64,000 bases of DNA from the NCBI GenBank assembly GCA_026873275.1, contig JANTUC010000008.1:1-64000 (forward strand), given 5' to 3'. This DNA comes from Pseudopithomyces maydicus (lineage: Eukaryota; Ascomycota; Dothideomycetes; Pleosporales; Didymosphaeriaceae). Shown here piece by piece: positions 47,278 to 59,312 of this stretch. The notes beneath the pieces are model-generated. The model saw only the letters and a program-made list of their open reading frames with translations, had not been told where the DNA came from and did not search any database. The position numbers were made by a program, and so were the translations under genes. Position 1 is the first letter of the stretch. Each line of letters starts with the position of its first letter.

Positions 47278-49278
47278 ATGATGTTTCAGTGTCTGATCCT
47301 GGTAGCTCTTGGGCTCCAATTGCAACTTGCCTTTTCCGTCGCTGTCAAAGGCGAGGCTGCATTGGCAACGCAGCACGATGGCACTGAGGATCATTTTTCT
47401 CCATCTGCTTTTGTGGATCTGATGCCGCGGCCAGATCTTTTCAGCATTCCGTGCTTTGCCTGTCTCATGGAAGAATGCCCGGAGGTGCGCAGATATCCTG
47501 CCAACACCACGATTTGGACAAAGTGCAATGTCGCTGGCACTCTTTCGCCAGGGTTCGGCGAGTAAGTACTTTTCATAACATTTTTCTGTGTAATGTATAT
47601 CTATACAAACGTTTTTACGCACTACTTTTACATACGCCACTCATTTTCACGCTGTCCAGTGGGGAGACAATCTTTTTTCCAACCATTTTTTACGCCATCG
47701 AGTTGCCTCGACACCTTTTTACCATTATACAAAACAACATGTATATCTATACTGACTACCTCCTAGCTCCTGGGCTGAAACTGTCGATGGGTGTTACATC
47801 GTGCGTCCCTCTCTCTCTCTGCATCCTCTCCATGCTTACCCACGTAGATGCACTCTGATTTCAACTACTACCCGCACTGGGGCACGCGAGACATAGGTCC
47901 CTCCGCACTTCCCATCTGCGACGAAGACAAAGCCCACCACTTGCCGAATACCACGACTCCGCATGATTCGAAGCGTCAAGAGCCCGAACCAGAACCCACG
48001 CCAACTTACACACCTGCGACCATTGATCCCAACCACGATAAACAGTGTCTCGTCTGCGCTGACCCGCTCTGTCAAATCGAAACCACATATACGCTTAACT
48101 CTTCGGTGGATTTGGAATGCTGGACCGTATCGACCATGGGACCAGGAGAAGTCATTTCCTATCCCAGTTACGACGAACGCTGGGTCATGACGAAGGAAGG
48201 ATGCTACCTTGCTCTCAGCGAAGTGAACATCCCATGCGTGGAGGGACTGAGTCTCAAGGGCTGCATGCCGTATTGCGAGCCGCCTCCGCACTACTGGGCT
48301 CCCATTGAGAATTCCACCTTGGCGAAGGAGTGCGCGACTAATTGCGACGATGCAACGGGTTGGGTGAGGGAAATTTACGTTGCGGATCTCGAGTGCTGGG
48401 ATTATGGAGACGAGGTTCTGGGAAACAACACGTGGTACAGAGGGGTCGAAGTCGAAATGTACGGGGGGTGGTATGTGATTTGGTGGCCGAAGGCGGCGCT
48501 GGGGAAGTTCGGCGGGACGGGAGAACCGCCTGAGAGATGTGTGCCTGATGGGAATTCTACGGAGCCGGTGGGCTCAAGACGTCGATCTATCGGGGGCGAT
48601 GAAAAGAATCGGGATCAGGAGCAGAGGGCCGAGACGAAAGCAGTAGGACACGCGGAGCCGAGAGCCGTTCACGTTGTCTATGCCTACGTGAACGAAGTCG
48701 ATACTCGGTGCAGGCTGTGTACTAAGCGGATCTGCCCGTACTACACGGTGTACCAACCAGGCGAGAACATGGACTTCACATGCTTTGTCTATGGCAGCGT
48801 TGTGGATGGGAGTGACATCTGGCTCAAGTCTGGGGAGGCAGTCCGGTGCTATGTACCGCGTCGATACGTCACGCTCAACGGAGGAGCATCCATAAGTTAT
48901 TGTAGGGATGATACGCGGCTTGCCTTACCGTCCACGGAGAGAGCCGTTATCTCTGAAGAACAACTCCCTTCGGTAGCCATCAGGGCTCCCGCACCTCAAG
49001 CTTCCGATCCCTCGCAATCGCCGGATCCGCCAAAGGTAGATAGTTGTCAGGGCGATCCGGGCTATTGGCAGCAGTGGTGTTATAATCAAGCATTGGCTTG
49101 CTGTGTGAGTAGGACGCCGGTGGAATTGTTTTGGGACTGTACAACTGAGAGGTATATGGATTCGTGGAAGAGGGCTTGTCGAGATCTGAGTACGAGGACC
49201 AATTGTGGGGAGGCGAGAAGGTTGGGGAATATTATGGAGGGATGCGAGAGTGGGGATGTGCATAAGGATACAAACTAG
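47278..49278 (+). CDS. Secreted cysteine-rich repeat protein, candidate effector
   Basis: Exons 47278-47561, a 34-nt exon 47767-47800, and 47848-49278, 582 residues in phase. Signal peptide MMFQCLILVALGLQLQLAFS. At least three to four divergent repeats follow the pattern C-x2-C-x4-C...Y-x2-N/G-x3-(L/W)-x-C...GCY: CFACLMEEC, CLVCADPLC with VDLECWT and GCYLAL, a partial unit with ECATNC and LECWDYG, and CRLCTKRIC with MDFTCFVYG and RCYVPRRYV. The Y-x-pG...C...W-K...CYV layout resembles an SH3b-like fold with added disulfides, which is inference. Two basic SRRR/KR-type stretches sit near residue 340. The C-terminus has a further Cys group (WQQWCYNQALACC). No known family recognised. Intron 1 (205 nt) is long for this window. 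Confidence 0.75.
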
Positions 49279-50412
49279 TCAGAGCAAATCTTTTGGCTTT
49301 ATAAGAATATTATTCTAATGGCTATATCTATTACTAAGTTATCTGACTCCTAGTGGGTTAAGCTCTTATTATTCGGCTATATACAGATAATAATACCTAT
49401 TATAATATATTATTTAATTTAGGAGCAGCCTGTTATTCTCCTATTTAATCAAGTTAAAAGTAACTTATATGTAGTTAGTCTATCTTTCTATTACTTTCTT
49501 ATTAGAATTATCTACAGAATTATAACAGAAGTTCTTAGTAAAAATAAAAAAAATATGAAAATTATATAGGTGCAACTATATTTAGAACTTTATAACTTGT
49601 TTAGGTTCTTATTCCTCAACTCTATAATCGAGATTTTACGACCTTCATGTCTGAATATCAGCTTGATTTTCTTACTTCGCGTGCGGAAGGTTGGCTTTAC
49701 AATAAATAGCCCACAACAATTAAGGTGATCTCCGGTATCTTCATCCCTTCAAAATACAAAATTCATACCTGGGTGTTAACTATACTTTTATTTTGATCTA
49801 AATGTTGTTCCATCCCTGAGATCAAAGTTGTCTCAACCAATAGTCTTCTCTAGGTTGTTCGTATCTGACAAAACAAATCTGTGGATCTTTTGACCTCTTT
49901 TCCGGCTTGGAAAACCCAAGTTTCAGTCCAACTTCATTGACATCGTAATTTTCCTTTTTTTTTATGTTCTGTGGCAACTCTGTGATAATCTTACTAGCAG
50001 ATAAGTCCACTGAAGAGTAGGTGCTGGAAACTGTTGTTAAATTTCACGTTCAACCAACCATGTTTAGTCTACCAGACTAAATGTGTGCAGTAGTTGAGAA
50101 GTGTTTAAATAAATTCAACCAGAAGTGTTTCATGTAGTTTAATTAGCAAGAGCGGTTGCGATCTGGAAGGTTTACAAAAAGACGTATATTCACTATGCTA
50201 CTCATGATATGAATCAACGGTTAATCTGATGTTCATGTGTTAAATGAGATATCTAACTCTAGTTTGTGGTTTCGGGTTTTTAGTTAACGTCGCAAGGACC
50301 TATATAGGTCATGCCGACTCCTAAGAGTCTTATCAATTGGTTCATACCAAAGATTCAGGGTAAATGTGATGGAATTGCTCGCTCCCTGCAGTATATATCT
50401 ATCCTGAAGATC
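49279..50412. other. AT-rich island
   Basis: Extremely AT-rich from about 49300 to 49620, rich in TA steps, as in RIP-mutated repeats. No intact transposon ORF or terminal repeats visible. Confidence 0.55.
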
Positions 50413-52339
50413 CTAGAGTTGCATTGTCAACGCTACTGTAGTTTCCGTTTTCTCGTGCAAGTGTCGCATAATATACCGCCAGCGGGGAATCCCAGTTATC
50501 AAACAAAACAGTGGAAGACTATACATGAACAGAATAGCCCGACTGAAGTTCGACGACCCTATGACCATGGCGATGATGATAGCCGGTGGGAAGCCCATTA
50601 CAAAATAAAATTGTCCCAAAGCGTAAGACCCAACGAATCCCATGGCACCTAGTGATACGCCAAGAAATAAGAGCCACCATAGTCTTTGCTTCAGCCATAT
50701 CATGACCCCATGCCTTTCCATTTCTTGAGAGAAAGGATTTATAACAGATCCATTTGGTTTCTGGTACCCAATCGAGCCGCCATTGATATCATATCGAATG
50801 CGCTTTTGGATACAAACCTCTGTGATATCCATTGCTTTAAGATCATCGGTGTCATATTGGTCCAGTTGCTCACGCATTGCGTCTGCCAATTCAAGAACAG
50901 CTTTCCACTCACCAGCTATGCATTGTTTTTCTTTTTTCGACACTGCAATTGTTGCGTTGAGCCACATTGCATGATTACCAATTGTCCATATCATGAATGA
51001 GAAGATAATGAGGTTCAATTGAACGAAAGAAAATCCCCATTGATAGTTCTTAAAATTTATTAGTAGATAAAAAGTTTTCATCAAAGTATGCTTACTCCAA
51101 GAGCTTGGCAGCTTCCATTGGATTCAATGTAGTCCATGCTATACGCATGGCCGGAAAATGTCCAAGCTCTAGGGAAGGACTCAAAACCTTTATAATTTTG
51201 ATAACTCTTCCCAATGATTGGATCAGAAACGAAAAGCTCTCGCGATAGGTAAAATATCGAAATGTTGAGAGTCGGAGCGGAAAGTGGATAGTATGTTGTA
51301 TCAAGGTAGAAGCTCGAGTTAAGATTGCTCCCACCTTGAACTCCGTAAGTAGTAACATCTGGACATCAATACATTAATCAGAATACTCGGATGGATTGTC
51401 GTGCTTACATGAGCTGATCCCTTCTATCATGTCCTTATCATAAACGAATCGAATCGAGGTGTAACTTGATACAACCGGATCACCTTAGGTATACGGATGA
51501 GATGACTGGTCACTAATGTAGGAATATGGTCCCATACCTTGTTTATCGTGGTTGATAGCGACAACAAAGTCACTGGTTACATTGATCCTCCATCCATCAT
51601 GAATGATATACGCAACAAAATTGAACTGTTGGAAAGGTACAAGATTCCCATCGGTATCACTGATAAAGGCTTGAACAGCGCTTTGATATCCCGTCATGGC
51701 ACCAGCAAATGTTGGAAATGCTAATATGAAAGCCATTGTAGAGACCATGAAACACATAACGAGGCGTGAATGAAGTGACAAACGAACAGTGAAATCTCGA
51801 ATAATGCGTGGAACATCAAGTAGCGAAGGTTGACTTTGTAAGAACAGAGCTCGATATGTAGTGAATGTTACCGGATGTGTCCTCATCAAAACTGTTAAAT
51901 ATTTTCGGAATACACTCCACGATATAATGGCGAGCAAGCCTTGTCCACCTCTACCAACGACCTTATGTACAATTAGCAATTTTGCGGAATATGGGTTATC
52001 GTTGTTATATCTTATCAGTTCACTCACCAAATCCCAAGTTATGTCAAGTGCTTTAGCTTGAGTAAAATTCAAGTTTCCGAATGGTACTGTGATTTGAAAA
52101 AATCCTGACCATGACCAGAACTGGAAAGAATCTGGATATAGATCGAAAGAACCATTTGGCATGCAGGCGTTCAATGGAGGCCTCCCGAGGTATGTGAACC
52201 AGTAAAGCACAGCAAGACAGGCTGATAAACCGGCAAAAAGGAACCAACCTAGAGTCCAACGCCAGCGGGTGCGAATATCATCGAGGACATGATAGTGAAT
52301 CAGTCTCCAGTATTCCCCTTTTATCCAGTTATGATGCAT
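50413..52339 (-). CDS. Uncharacterised fungal polytopic membrane protein
   Basis: Four exons: 52339-51538, 51483-51409, 51358-51096, about 51048-50413, 592 residues. One N-terminal helix (WTLGWFLFAGLSACLAVLYW) is followed by an extracellular stretch, a VGRGGQGLLAIISWSVFRKYL segment, a helix ending FPTFAGAMTGYQ, a large glycosylated ectodomain (exons 1-3), then helices in exon 4 (FVQLNLIIFSFMIWTI; LWWLLFLGVSLGAMGF; ILFMYSLPLFCLITGI). I recognise the GRGGQ and AMTGY motifs from a family common in ascomycete accessory regions, without known function. All phases close, so the gene is intact. Confidence 0.75.
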
Positions 52340-53868
52340 CGGACTTTTATGGAATGATAAAAGCAGAAGAGAATATTGACGCTAAGGACAAATTGGCTTC
52401 ACCAAATTCTCATGTAGAAGGCCTAGATATATATCATTAAGTATGCCTCTTTCAAGATCCGAATGCGCTACATATTTGTGCCTATATTCAGGTAAGCCTC
52501 CGTGAAATAAAGAGATAAGGATGTCGCAGTTGTCCGGTGTTGTTATTTGGTAGACAATTTAGGATAGATTAAACAATTTTCCCGTATAGATAACGTATGC
52601 ACGACATATTAGGGAATACTCGCTTAAGGTGGCTGGGGGGTTTTGATTGGTAATGCAAGTAAGAGCGCTACGGGATTGATTTCACGATTGGGGGCCAGAT
52701 CGTCAAGAGATCATGCATTGTTCAATCCTCTCTGGCTCTTCTGCTACTACTCAGGTTACGTTTCAATGGAAGTTACCTTGATTTTCGAGTGTGAGGATAA
52801 TCTTCGAAAGTGGAAGCTTCGCGTCACAATTTTGATGCTGGGTGATTAGTCGTTAGCCCATACAACCTCGGAATAATCCTTGAGGGATAATGTTGAGTGT
52901 TTTGAAAAAGCAGTAGCTGAATATGAGCTGACTAGGGTCAAATGCTTGGTAGGGTAAAACGCTGTCACCCCTCTTGTGACAATATAAAAGGGATAATATA
53001 CTTCACAGTACTGGCTTCTATATTTTTGCGGGCAACAGATTTAACATTGCTTTCAAATGAGTATGTCTTTCTGTTAATTGACAAATTGTTACATGTAAAT
53101 TTCACGCTCACATTCACAAGCATGTAAAAAGAAATATGAGGATTTAGGGGTTGTGTTAATGAATGATGGCTTTACGTAATTATTAGGGGACCAATTGGAT
53201 AGCGCTGTTCAATAATATGCAAGGGTCTATCCTTCTCATCAGTTTATGCACCAGAAAAAGTTGGAGACAATTGTTGTTGGAAGGGAGCGTGGAGAGTGTC
53301 CCAGGGTAAGTGGTAGGAAACTGGGCAGGCAGGCTGGCAGGTGCGTAAGCGGCAAGCGGCAGACCTAGGGCAGACGCTAGCTAAGGGGTCCTGAATGGAA
53401 CAGCGAAGGGCACAAACGACGGTAGCAGAGGGCGATCGGTGGCCTGTTGGGACATTTTTTTGACTGGCTACTGTAATAAAAAGATCACTACAGTACTTAA
53501 AGCCGGTTCTATATTTATTGATTGTAATTCTAGCCTGATAAATGGATAGGGTGCCAAGATCCAATTCGCAACTTTTTATAAGCTGATGGACCAATGAAAT
53601 TTGTTGGAAAAGAAATCTGTGATTTTTGAACGAGCTATCACTTTTGTCATCATCCAAAAATTGTTGAGCATTCTACTTTTAAGTTCATCAACGGAATTCA
53701 GGCAGCTCCAGCTATATGGATATTGAGGTGATAGGAACCATATGTTCAGCAACAATTAACATGGAGTTAGGTTGATGTATAAAAGATGTATAGGCACTCT
53801 CCCCATCGATACAGCATTTAACGACCAAATCTTTTTAACAATACATTTCTTGCTTTGAAAAATCAAAG
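52340..53868. other. Intergenic with dispersed repeat copy 2
   Basis: No recognised gene. The 137-codon minus-strand frame at 53244-53657 lacks any domain and is probably fortuitous. Contains the repeat at 52897-52990. Confidence 0.45.
52897..52990 (+). repeat. Dispersed 94-base repeat, copy 2
   Basis: Same length and strand as 7806-7899. The 50-base core 52941-52990 matches at 48 positions and keeps the TGTCAC/GTGACA inverted repeat and the AATATAAAAG end. Confidence 0.8.
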
Positions 53869-55593
53869 ATGAGTCTTCCGTGGTCTTACAAGGCCATGTC
53901 ATTTGGTCTATATCTTAGTTCTTTTGTAAATGGCAACTTGCTTAGTTCGCGTGGCCGTCCGCTCGATCTATCTTCCAAAGAATTTGAAGGTATTTCGGCT
54001 TCAGCCAGCTTGATTTGGACACCATGTTATCAAACCGAAAAATTTAATACATGTTCGTGGAAGCCATGAAACTATACTGGTTGGAGACTATAACTTACGC
54101 GTTCAGCATGTGCGAATTTGATCGTTCCTTTAGATTACGCCAATATATCCGCAGGATACACGAATTTGGCAATTTTACGTCAGGCTGGAGATGACCCTAA
54201 CGGCATCGACATACTTATCAACCCGGGTGGTCCTGGATTCAGTGGTATCGATTATGTTTTGAGCTCTTCCGAACGTTTGCGCGAAGATGTCGGACCTAGA
54301 CATAATCTGGTCGGCTTCGACCCTCGCGGTGTTGGACGGAGTCAGATTAGGTTGAGTTGTTTCCAAGATAGTGTTTCTCGTGAAGCAAAAGCAGGTTTTC
54401 AAAGAGCAAGGGCCAACGTAATGAGTAGCGGATTGGATGATGAGGAGAAAGCGAAAGAGATATTCTCCCAAACAGAAGCCTACGGGAAGCAATGCAATGA
54501 AGCTAATAGGGACAGCGATTCAAGATATGCGGGTACCGTAGCTGTTGCTCAAGACATGCTGCACTATGCTAAGTTGCTTGCTGAACAGCAAGGTACTGAC
54601 AAAGAGCGTGCGATGCTAAACTTCTATGGGGGAAGCTATGGGTCTACTTTAGGTCTAACGTTCGCGGCACTGTATCCTCAAAACGTAGGACGGATGATCG
54701 TGGATGGTGTCGAGGACATAAATGAGCATTACAACGGGAAAATATTCGGAGCCTTGAGAGCGATAGACGCTGCCGCAGATGAATTCTTCTCAAAGTGCCA
54801 TCTAGAATGCACAGCATGCGATTTCTGTAAGCCAGGAAATTCTCTACAAGATCTTAAAGATCGATTTGATGGGCTCATCGCCGGATATCGAGCGCATCCC
54901 ATCCCAATCGAATCAGAAACAATGCCATGGAAGAAGAGTGTCACAGCAAGCGATATACTGGATGGATTCTTATCAGGACTTAGGTATTACGCCTGGAACT
55001 GGCCAGTCGTTGCAAGAGACCTAGTACTATGGGAAAATCGTAATGTAGACATTCTGGTATGGATGAAGGAGTCGGACCAGGAAGAGGACTCTTTGGTCGA
55101 GGAAGCAGATGACAGCCAACCCGCAGAGATGATTGACTACCTTGACTCTGCTGGCAGAATTGGATTGAATAACGTCGAAGATATCAAAAGATACCTCAGA
55201 GATGCTGCCCATGCCAGCAAATATGGCGGGCAGACTTCTGTGGTCACTGAGCTGAGTAGGTGGCAACGTGCAGGCAACGTTACCCCGCCGGATAGTCAGA
55301 TTTTCACGGGATTGCGTGAAAACACCAAGACCGCAATACCTGTGCTATTCACCACCAACCGGCTAGATGCGGTTACACCGTATGCTCATCAGATGGCTAC
55401 TTTTTTCCCTGGCGCGGTGGTGCTAGAACAGGACAGTTTTGGGCATACAACCCAACTGGTGTCATCGAATTGTACTAGACACTTCAGACGCATGTACTTC
55501 GAAAACGGAACTCTACCAGAAAAGGGTACAGTCTGTGCTCCTGATAAGCCTTTTAGTTTTGGTAGCTCGGGTCGGACCTCTCCAAAAGCTTAG
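53869..55593 (+). CDS. Secreted S33-type alpha/beta-hydrolase (tripeptidyl aminopeptidase-like)
   Basis: Exons 53869-54052 and 54107-55593, 556 residues in phase. A hydrophobic N-terminal segment (SFGLYLSSFVNGNLL) is probably a signal peptide. Family motifs: ANLIVPLDYAN, oxyanion loop NPGGPGFSG, FDPRGVGRS, nucleophile elbow GGSYGS, acid in TNRLDAVTP, and His in DSFGHTTQ within the C-terminal TAP-like domain, which also has disulfide-type Cys (CHLECTACDFC). The catalytic triad is complete. It probably releases tripeptides or hydrolyses esters outside the cell. Embedded in accessory sequence. Confidence 0.88.
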
Positions 55594-56323
55594 AGGGAAA
55601 CACAGGTGACCAACAGAAGCTTTTTCCAAGCTTTAATAATTGGATTGCAGTTATAGTGGCAGAATTAAGTTTACTTGAGAAAATTCTTTCTTCTTTTGAA
55701 CAGTACGGAAGAGTGTTTCTGACGAAAGGGTTGGCCACCCGTAGTTTTTCCATTGGATCTCATCCCGTAGGGCTACACACCACTGGTTACTAAAGCTATT
55801 AATTCATATAATTTACAATTTCGACTAGTGTAAGCGACCTGTATGACCAAATTGAAATGAGATATAAAGAATCGTCGTCTATCTACTATTTTATAAAATC
55901 TACTCCACTTTTTATCCTTCTTGGAACAGACTAGCTGCATTCATCAGGATTCTAGCAATTCGAGCGGGTAGATTGAGCAAGTGTATATACAAGTCTATGA
56001 GGCATGGGATCTATCAACATATTCTACACAAAAGAGTTGGGGGATCTATCAACACGGAGCAAACCATTTCTAAGAACCATAACGCCGGGGTTCTCTCCAA
56101 AAAAAAGTTATTAAGTCCATGCGGCCATGTCTGACGAGCCCATCCAAGGCGTGTGGATTGAGCTAGTACCGTGAAATAGATTTGAAGGCTTTGAGCAAGC
56201 CGTGGGATAATATTGTATGGAAATATTATCCCTAGACGATGTCGTTGAACAGGTTATTGTATGGCCCTAGTTCACCTGTAGACTGTTTAGCGGGATATAT
56301 GTACGTTCATGAGCTGGTCGATA
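55594..56323. other. Intergenic, nothing recognised
   Basis: AT-rich sequence between the hydrolase stop and the convergent F-box-like gene. A GGGATCTATCAACA motif occurs twice (about 56007 and 56041). Confidence 0.45.
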
Positions 56324-57723
56324 CTAACGAGGCTTAGCCAGCATGGCTTGTAAGTGAAGAGCATCTTCAGTAAAATCATGCTCGGTGCTACTCTTAAAAA
56401 CTTTGTTCCACTTATCAAAAACTTTGGCTTTAATATTGCCTTTGACGGTGACTTGTGGAACCTTGCGGATGGCGTCGAAAGCTAGGATACAGAAGATATT
56501 TACATAATCGTTGAGATGTCGAGGGTCCTGGCCAAAAAATACAATCCAGAAATCGATTTCGAGACGCCGAAGGTTTGGAAGAAGGTCTAAAGACTTTTGA
56601 AATCCGGAACTCATGTTTGGGTCGTACAAACTGAGAGGAGACTGTTTATTGATTCCGACCAGGCGAAGGAATCTCCCCATAAGAAACTTTAGCGTTACGC
56701 GTTGGAGGGTATGGAAATGCGGCAGTAAAAGGCTTGGTAAGGAAGAAGTGGCCAGAAATGATAGATCTTCCGAGCTGTGGAAACATATGCTTCGTTTCCG
56801 GAACGGAAAGCACATGACATCGTCCCGGACCTTCCGCGAGACAGCGAGTAAACATCTGACAGCAGGACCATTGACCCTGTCTTGATGAACTATGAGCTGT
56901 AACCCTTGATGCCAGGGAACGAAAGCCTTCGATGGTGCCATGACTGCAGGCAGGGTTGAAGGATGTCTTCTGAACTGAGGCTCGGGGCCGATTATGTGGC
57001 CATATATCATATCCAGAACCTCCTGAGGTAACCGATTGAACGCGGATTCGTTCTTGTTTTTGAATCTGTTCCAGCACTCTTCCCGAGGGGGCCGACTCAC
57101 GCGCATGAACCCACCGTAGTGTTTCGTGATCCAGGCTTCAGCGTCCATCCATACGACGGGAAACGTGAATTGTTCGACAAAATCCGTTCGTACCTTCATG
57201 GCTTGATCTTTCCCAGTGTTGCATATCCCTTCGTTTTCCAGGTTTCGTTCAAATTTGCTGAGTTCACTCCCGGCGCTATGCGCAGAAGCCACCTGGCCGG
57301 TTTCGGTATTCAACAGAATAGTAAAGGGGTGAATAGACAACATTGCGACATTATCAGCCAGATGAATAGACTCAGTCATCTTTCTTACGTAGACCGGGAG
57401 ATCTGCAGTACTTGCGTACACGTTGAAGTCCTCTATACGCTTCTTTTCAAGTAGGCGATTGAAGGACCAGAGCGCCCGATACTGTTCGCTGGTCAGCGAA
57501 TTTTAGCATCGTGGATGAACGCACTGACCGTCAGGCCCTCTGTATGAGCGTGCAGATAGTCACCCAAGGCACCGTATGTAAGGCCTGGATTGGGGACGTC
57601 CTGTTGGCGTTTCCGCTTGTGATTCTGAGGACTCCGTGGCCCATCATCCTGAAAGGTCCGGGACATATCGGAATCGTACATTGGCCAAGCACCTCTGGGA
57701 TATTCTTTGTGTCTTTTGTTCAT
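56324..57723 (-). CDS. Uncharacterised protein with F-box-like motif
   Basis: Two exons: 57723-57529 and 57481-56324 (47-nt intron), 450 residues in phase. A basic N-terminus (HKRKRQQD) is followed by helical sequence, then an F-box-like stretch in the middle (FNRLPQEVLDMIYGHIIGP), then a region with VSRKVRDDV and LPNLRRLEIDFW typical of fungal F-box-like/2EXR-type proteins. These are usually of unknown target, possibly SCF substrate adaptors. The F-box lies unusually far from the N-terminus. Family membership is tentative. Confidence 0.55.
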
Positions 57724-59312
57724 AGCAAAAAAAAATATAGTGAAAACCCCTGACAGACTAGCGTACAGCCGTCACGTGCGCAATGTGGGTCTGACACTTC
57801 CGAATACAGCACCGCAATGGTAGTCGTGTTCGATGAAAACAGAATAGGGAAATTATTTTATGACTGAAAACTTGGGGTAGATGTCTGACGGCATCTGCCG
57901 CGCATCGTGAACAACTGGGGCGACCACGAGCTAAAAGGAAAAATTTTCAGGGTCCGCGCCAAACCCCACAACCACGCGACGCACGGTCACGATAGGGTAA
58001 TGTTTGCATAAAAGATGTGCTCCGGTATATCATTTCGGCATCGGGACAGCTCCGTGGCAGCTCGCAAGAAAAGTGACCGAGACGGAGCGATGGCGGCTCC
58101 TCAATGCCCGGATGTTTTTGCTATTCTCAGATGGCAACTGATGTCATACCATCGTGATTGAACCCTGATGAAACTACGGCTCTTGGCTCCCGTTAGCGTT
58201 TGGGTGCCTCAATCCATGTAAAACGACCTAGGTCTGGATGGGTGGTAGTGAGTTTATTGTGGAGAGAGTCCATTCCCACGACCCTACACACCTCAACTTC
58301 TGAAAGCACCGTGTTCGAAAAACCATTTGGCCATTTCGTACGCGTGCTACGATTTTACCGGGGAATATCATCTTATTTCTGTACTGTACCAAGTCAATTA
58401 TGGAACTGTTCCTCACCAAGCATTCAGGGAACATACGTGTTGACTGTTTGGTCCGATATGAGTTATAACCCAGTATCTGATTTTGAGACATAATTGGAGA
58501 AAATATGGAAGACAAAATTGATATAGGAACGAAGATTCTTTCAGGAACCCCGACTCTTGTAATTGGGGTAGTTTAAAGACGGATTTTGATTTATCACGTG
58601 ATTGCTCTGAATCCAATTGATAGTTGCAGACATTACCTACCCAAGGAACATATTATTCATCAAGTATCTAAGAAGCATCTCTTTTGATTAGTCTAATATA
58701 AAAATACCAGCTTACCTCATACAATTCAAAAGGTTTCAAGTCGTAGAATATTTTGGTAATACATGATGTGAGACGTCTGACAATATTTCCCGCAACAATG
58801 GATATCACTATAGCACGTCAGATTCTTTGCCGTCCAGTCTAGCTACTAATAGAAAAGTATATGTATACTTATTGGCTGAATTTATCCACTCGTGACCAAT
58901 TATCGTAGGAACCGAGAAGTCAACTTAAAGACTTCTTCCTTTGGAATCAACAATTCAACCCTTTTTGTAGAACCAAATATGAGATATATGAGTATTGACT
59001 GCAACAATGTTGAGCGTGTGGATAGACTAAGCAGCGTGGAATTTCTTATGCCATGGTAGGCTATTGGAAGAACCTCGGTACTCCCCTACCTCCCCACGAT
59101 GGAGCAATAGGAGTCGACGGAATTGCACGCCGTTGAGCCCAGTGAGCCGAAACGCAATTGGCAACACATATAAGTATCTGGGCTTTGACACGATTCTCGC
59201 CATCCTCATTCCCATCTCGAGGACCCCATCGCGCAGAACATCATACAGCCCCACAGTCCGTCACAACCTCTCCAAATACCCATTCAGAGCTTCTTGTTCC
59301 AACCTAGTCACC
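57724..59312. other. Intergenic, nothing recognised
   Basis: No ORF with a recognisable domain. The open frame immediately upstream of 59313 is in frame with the next gene but begins at a non-ATG codon, so I exclude it. Confidence 0.4.

Noticed and set aside
53244..53657. 137-codon minus-strand ORF
   Set aside because: No domain, unusual composition, no splice signals and no conserved-looking motif.
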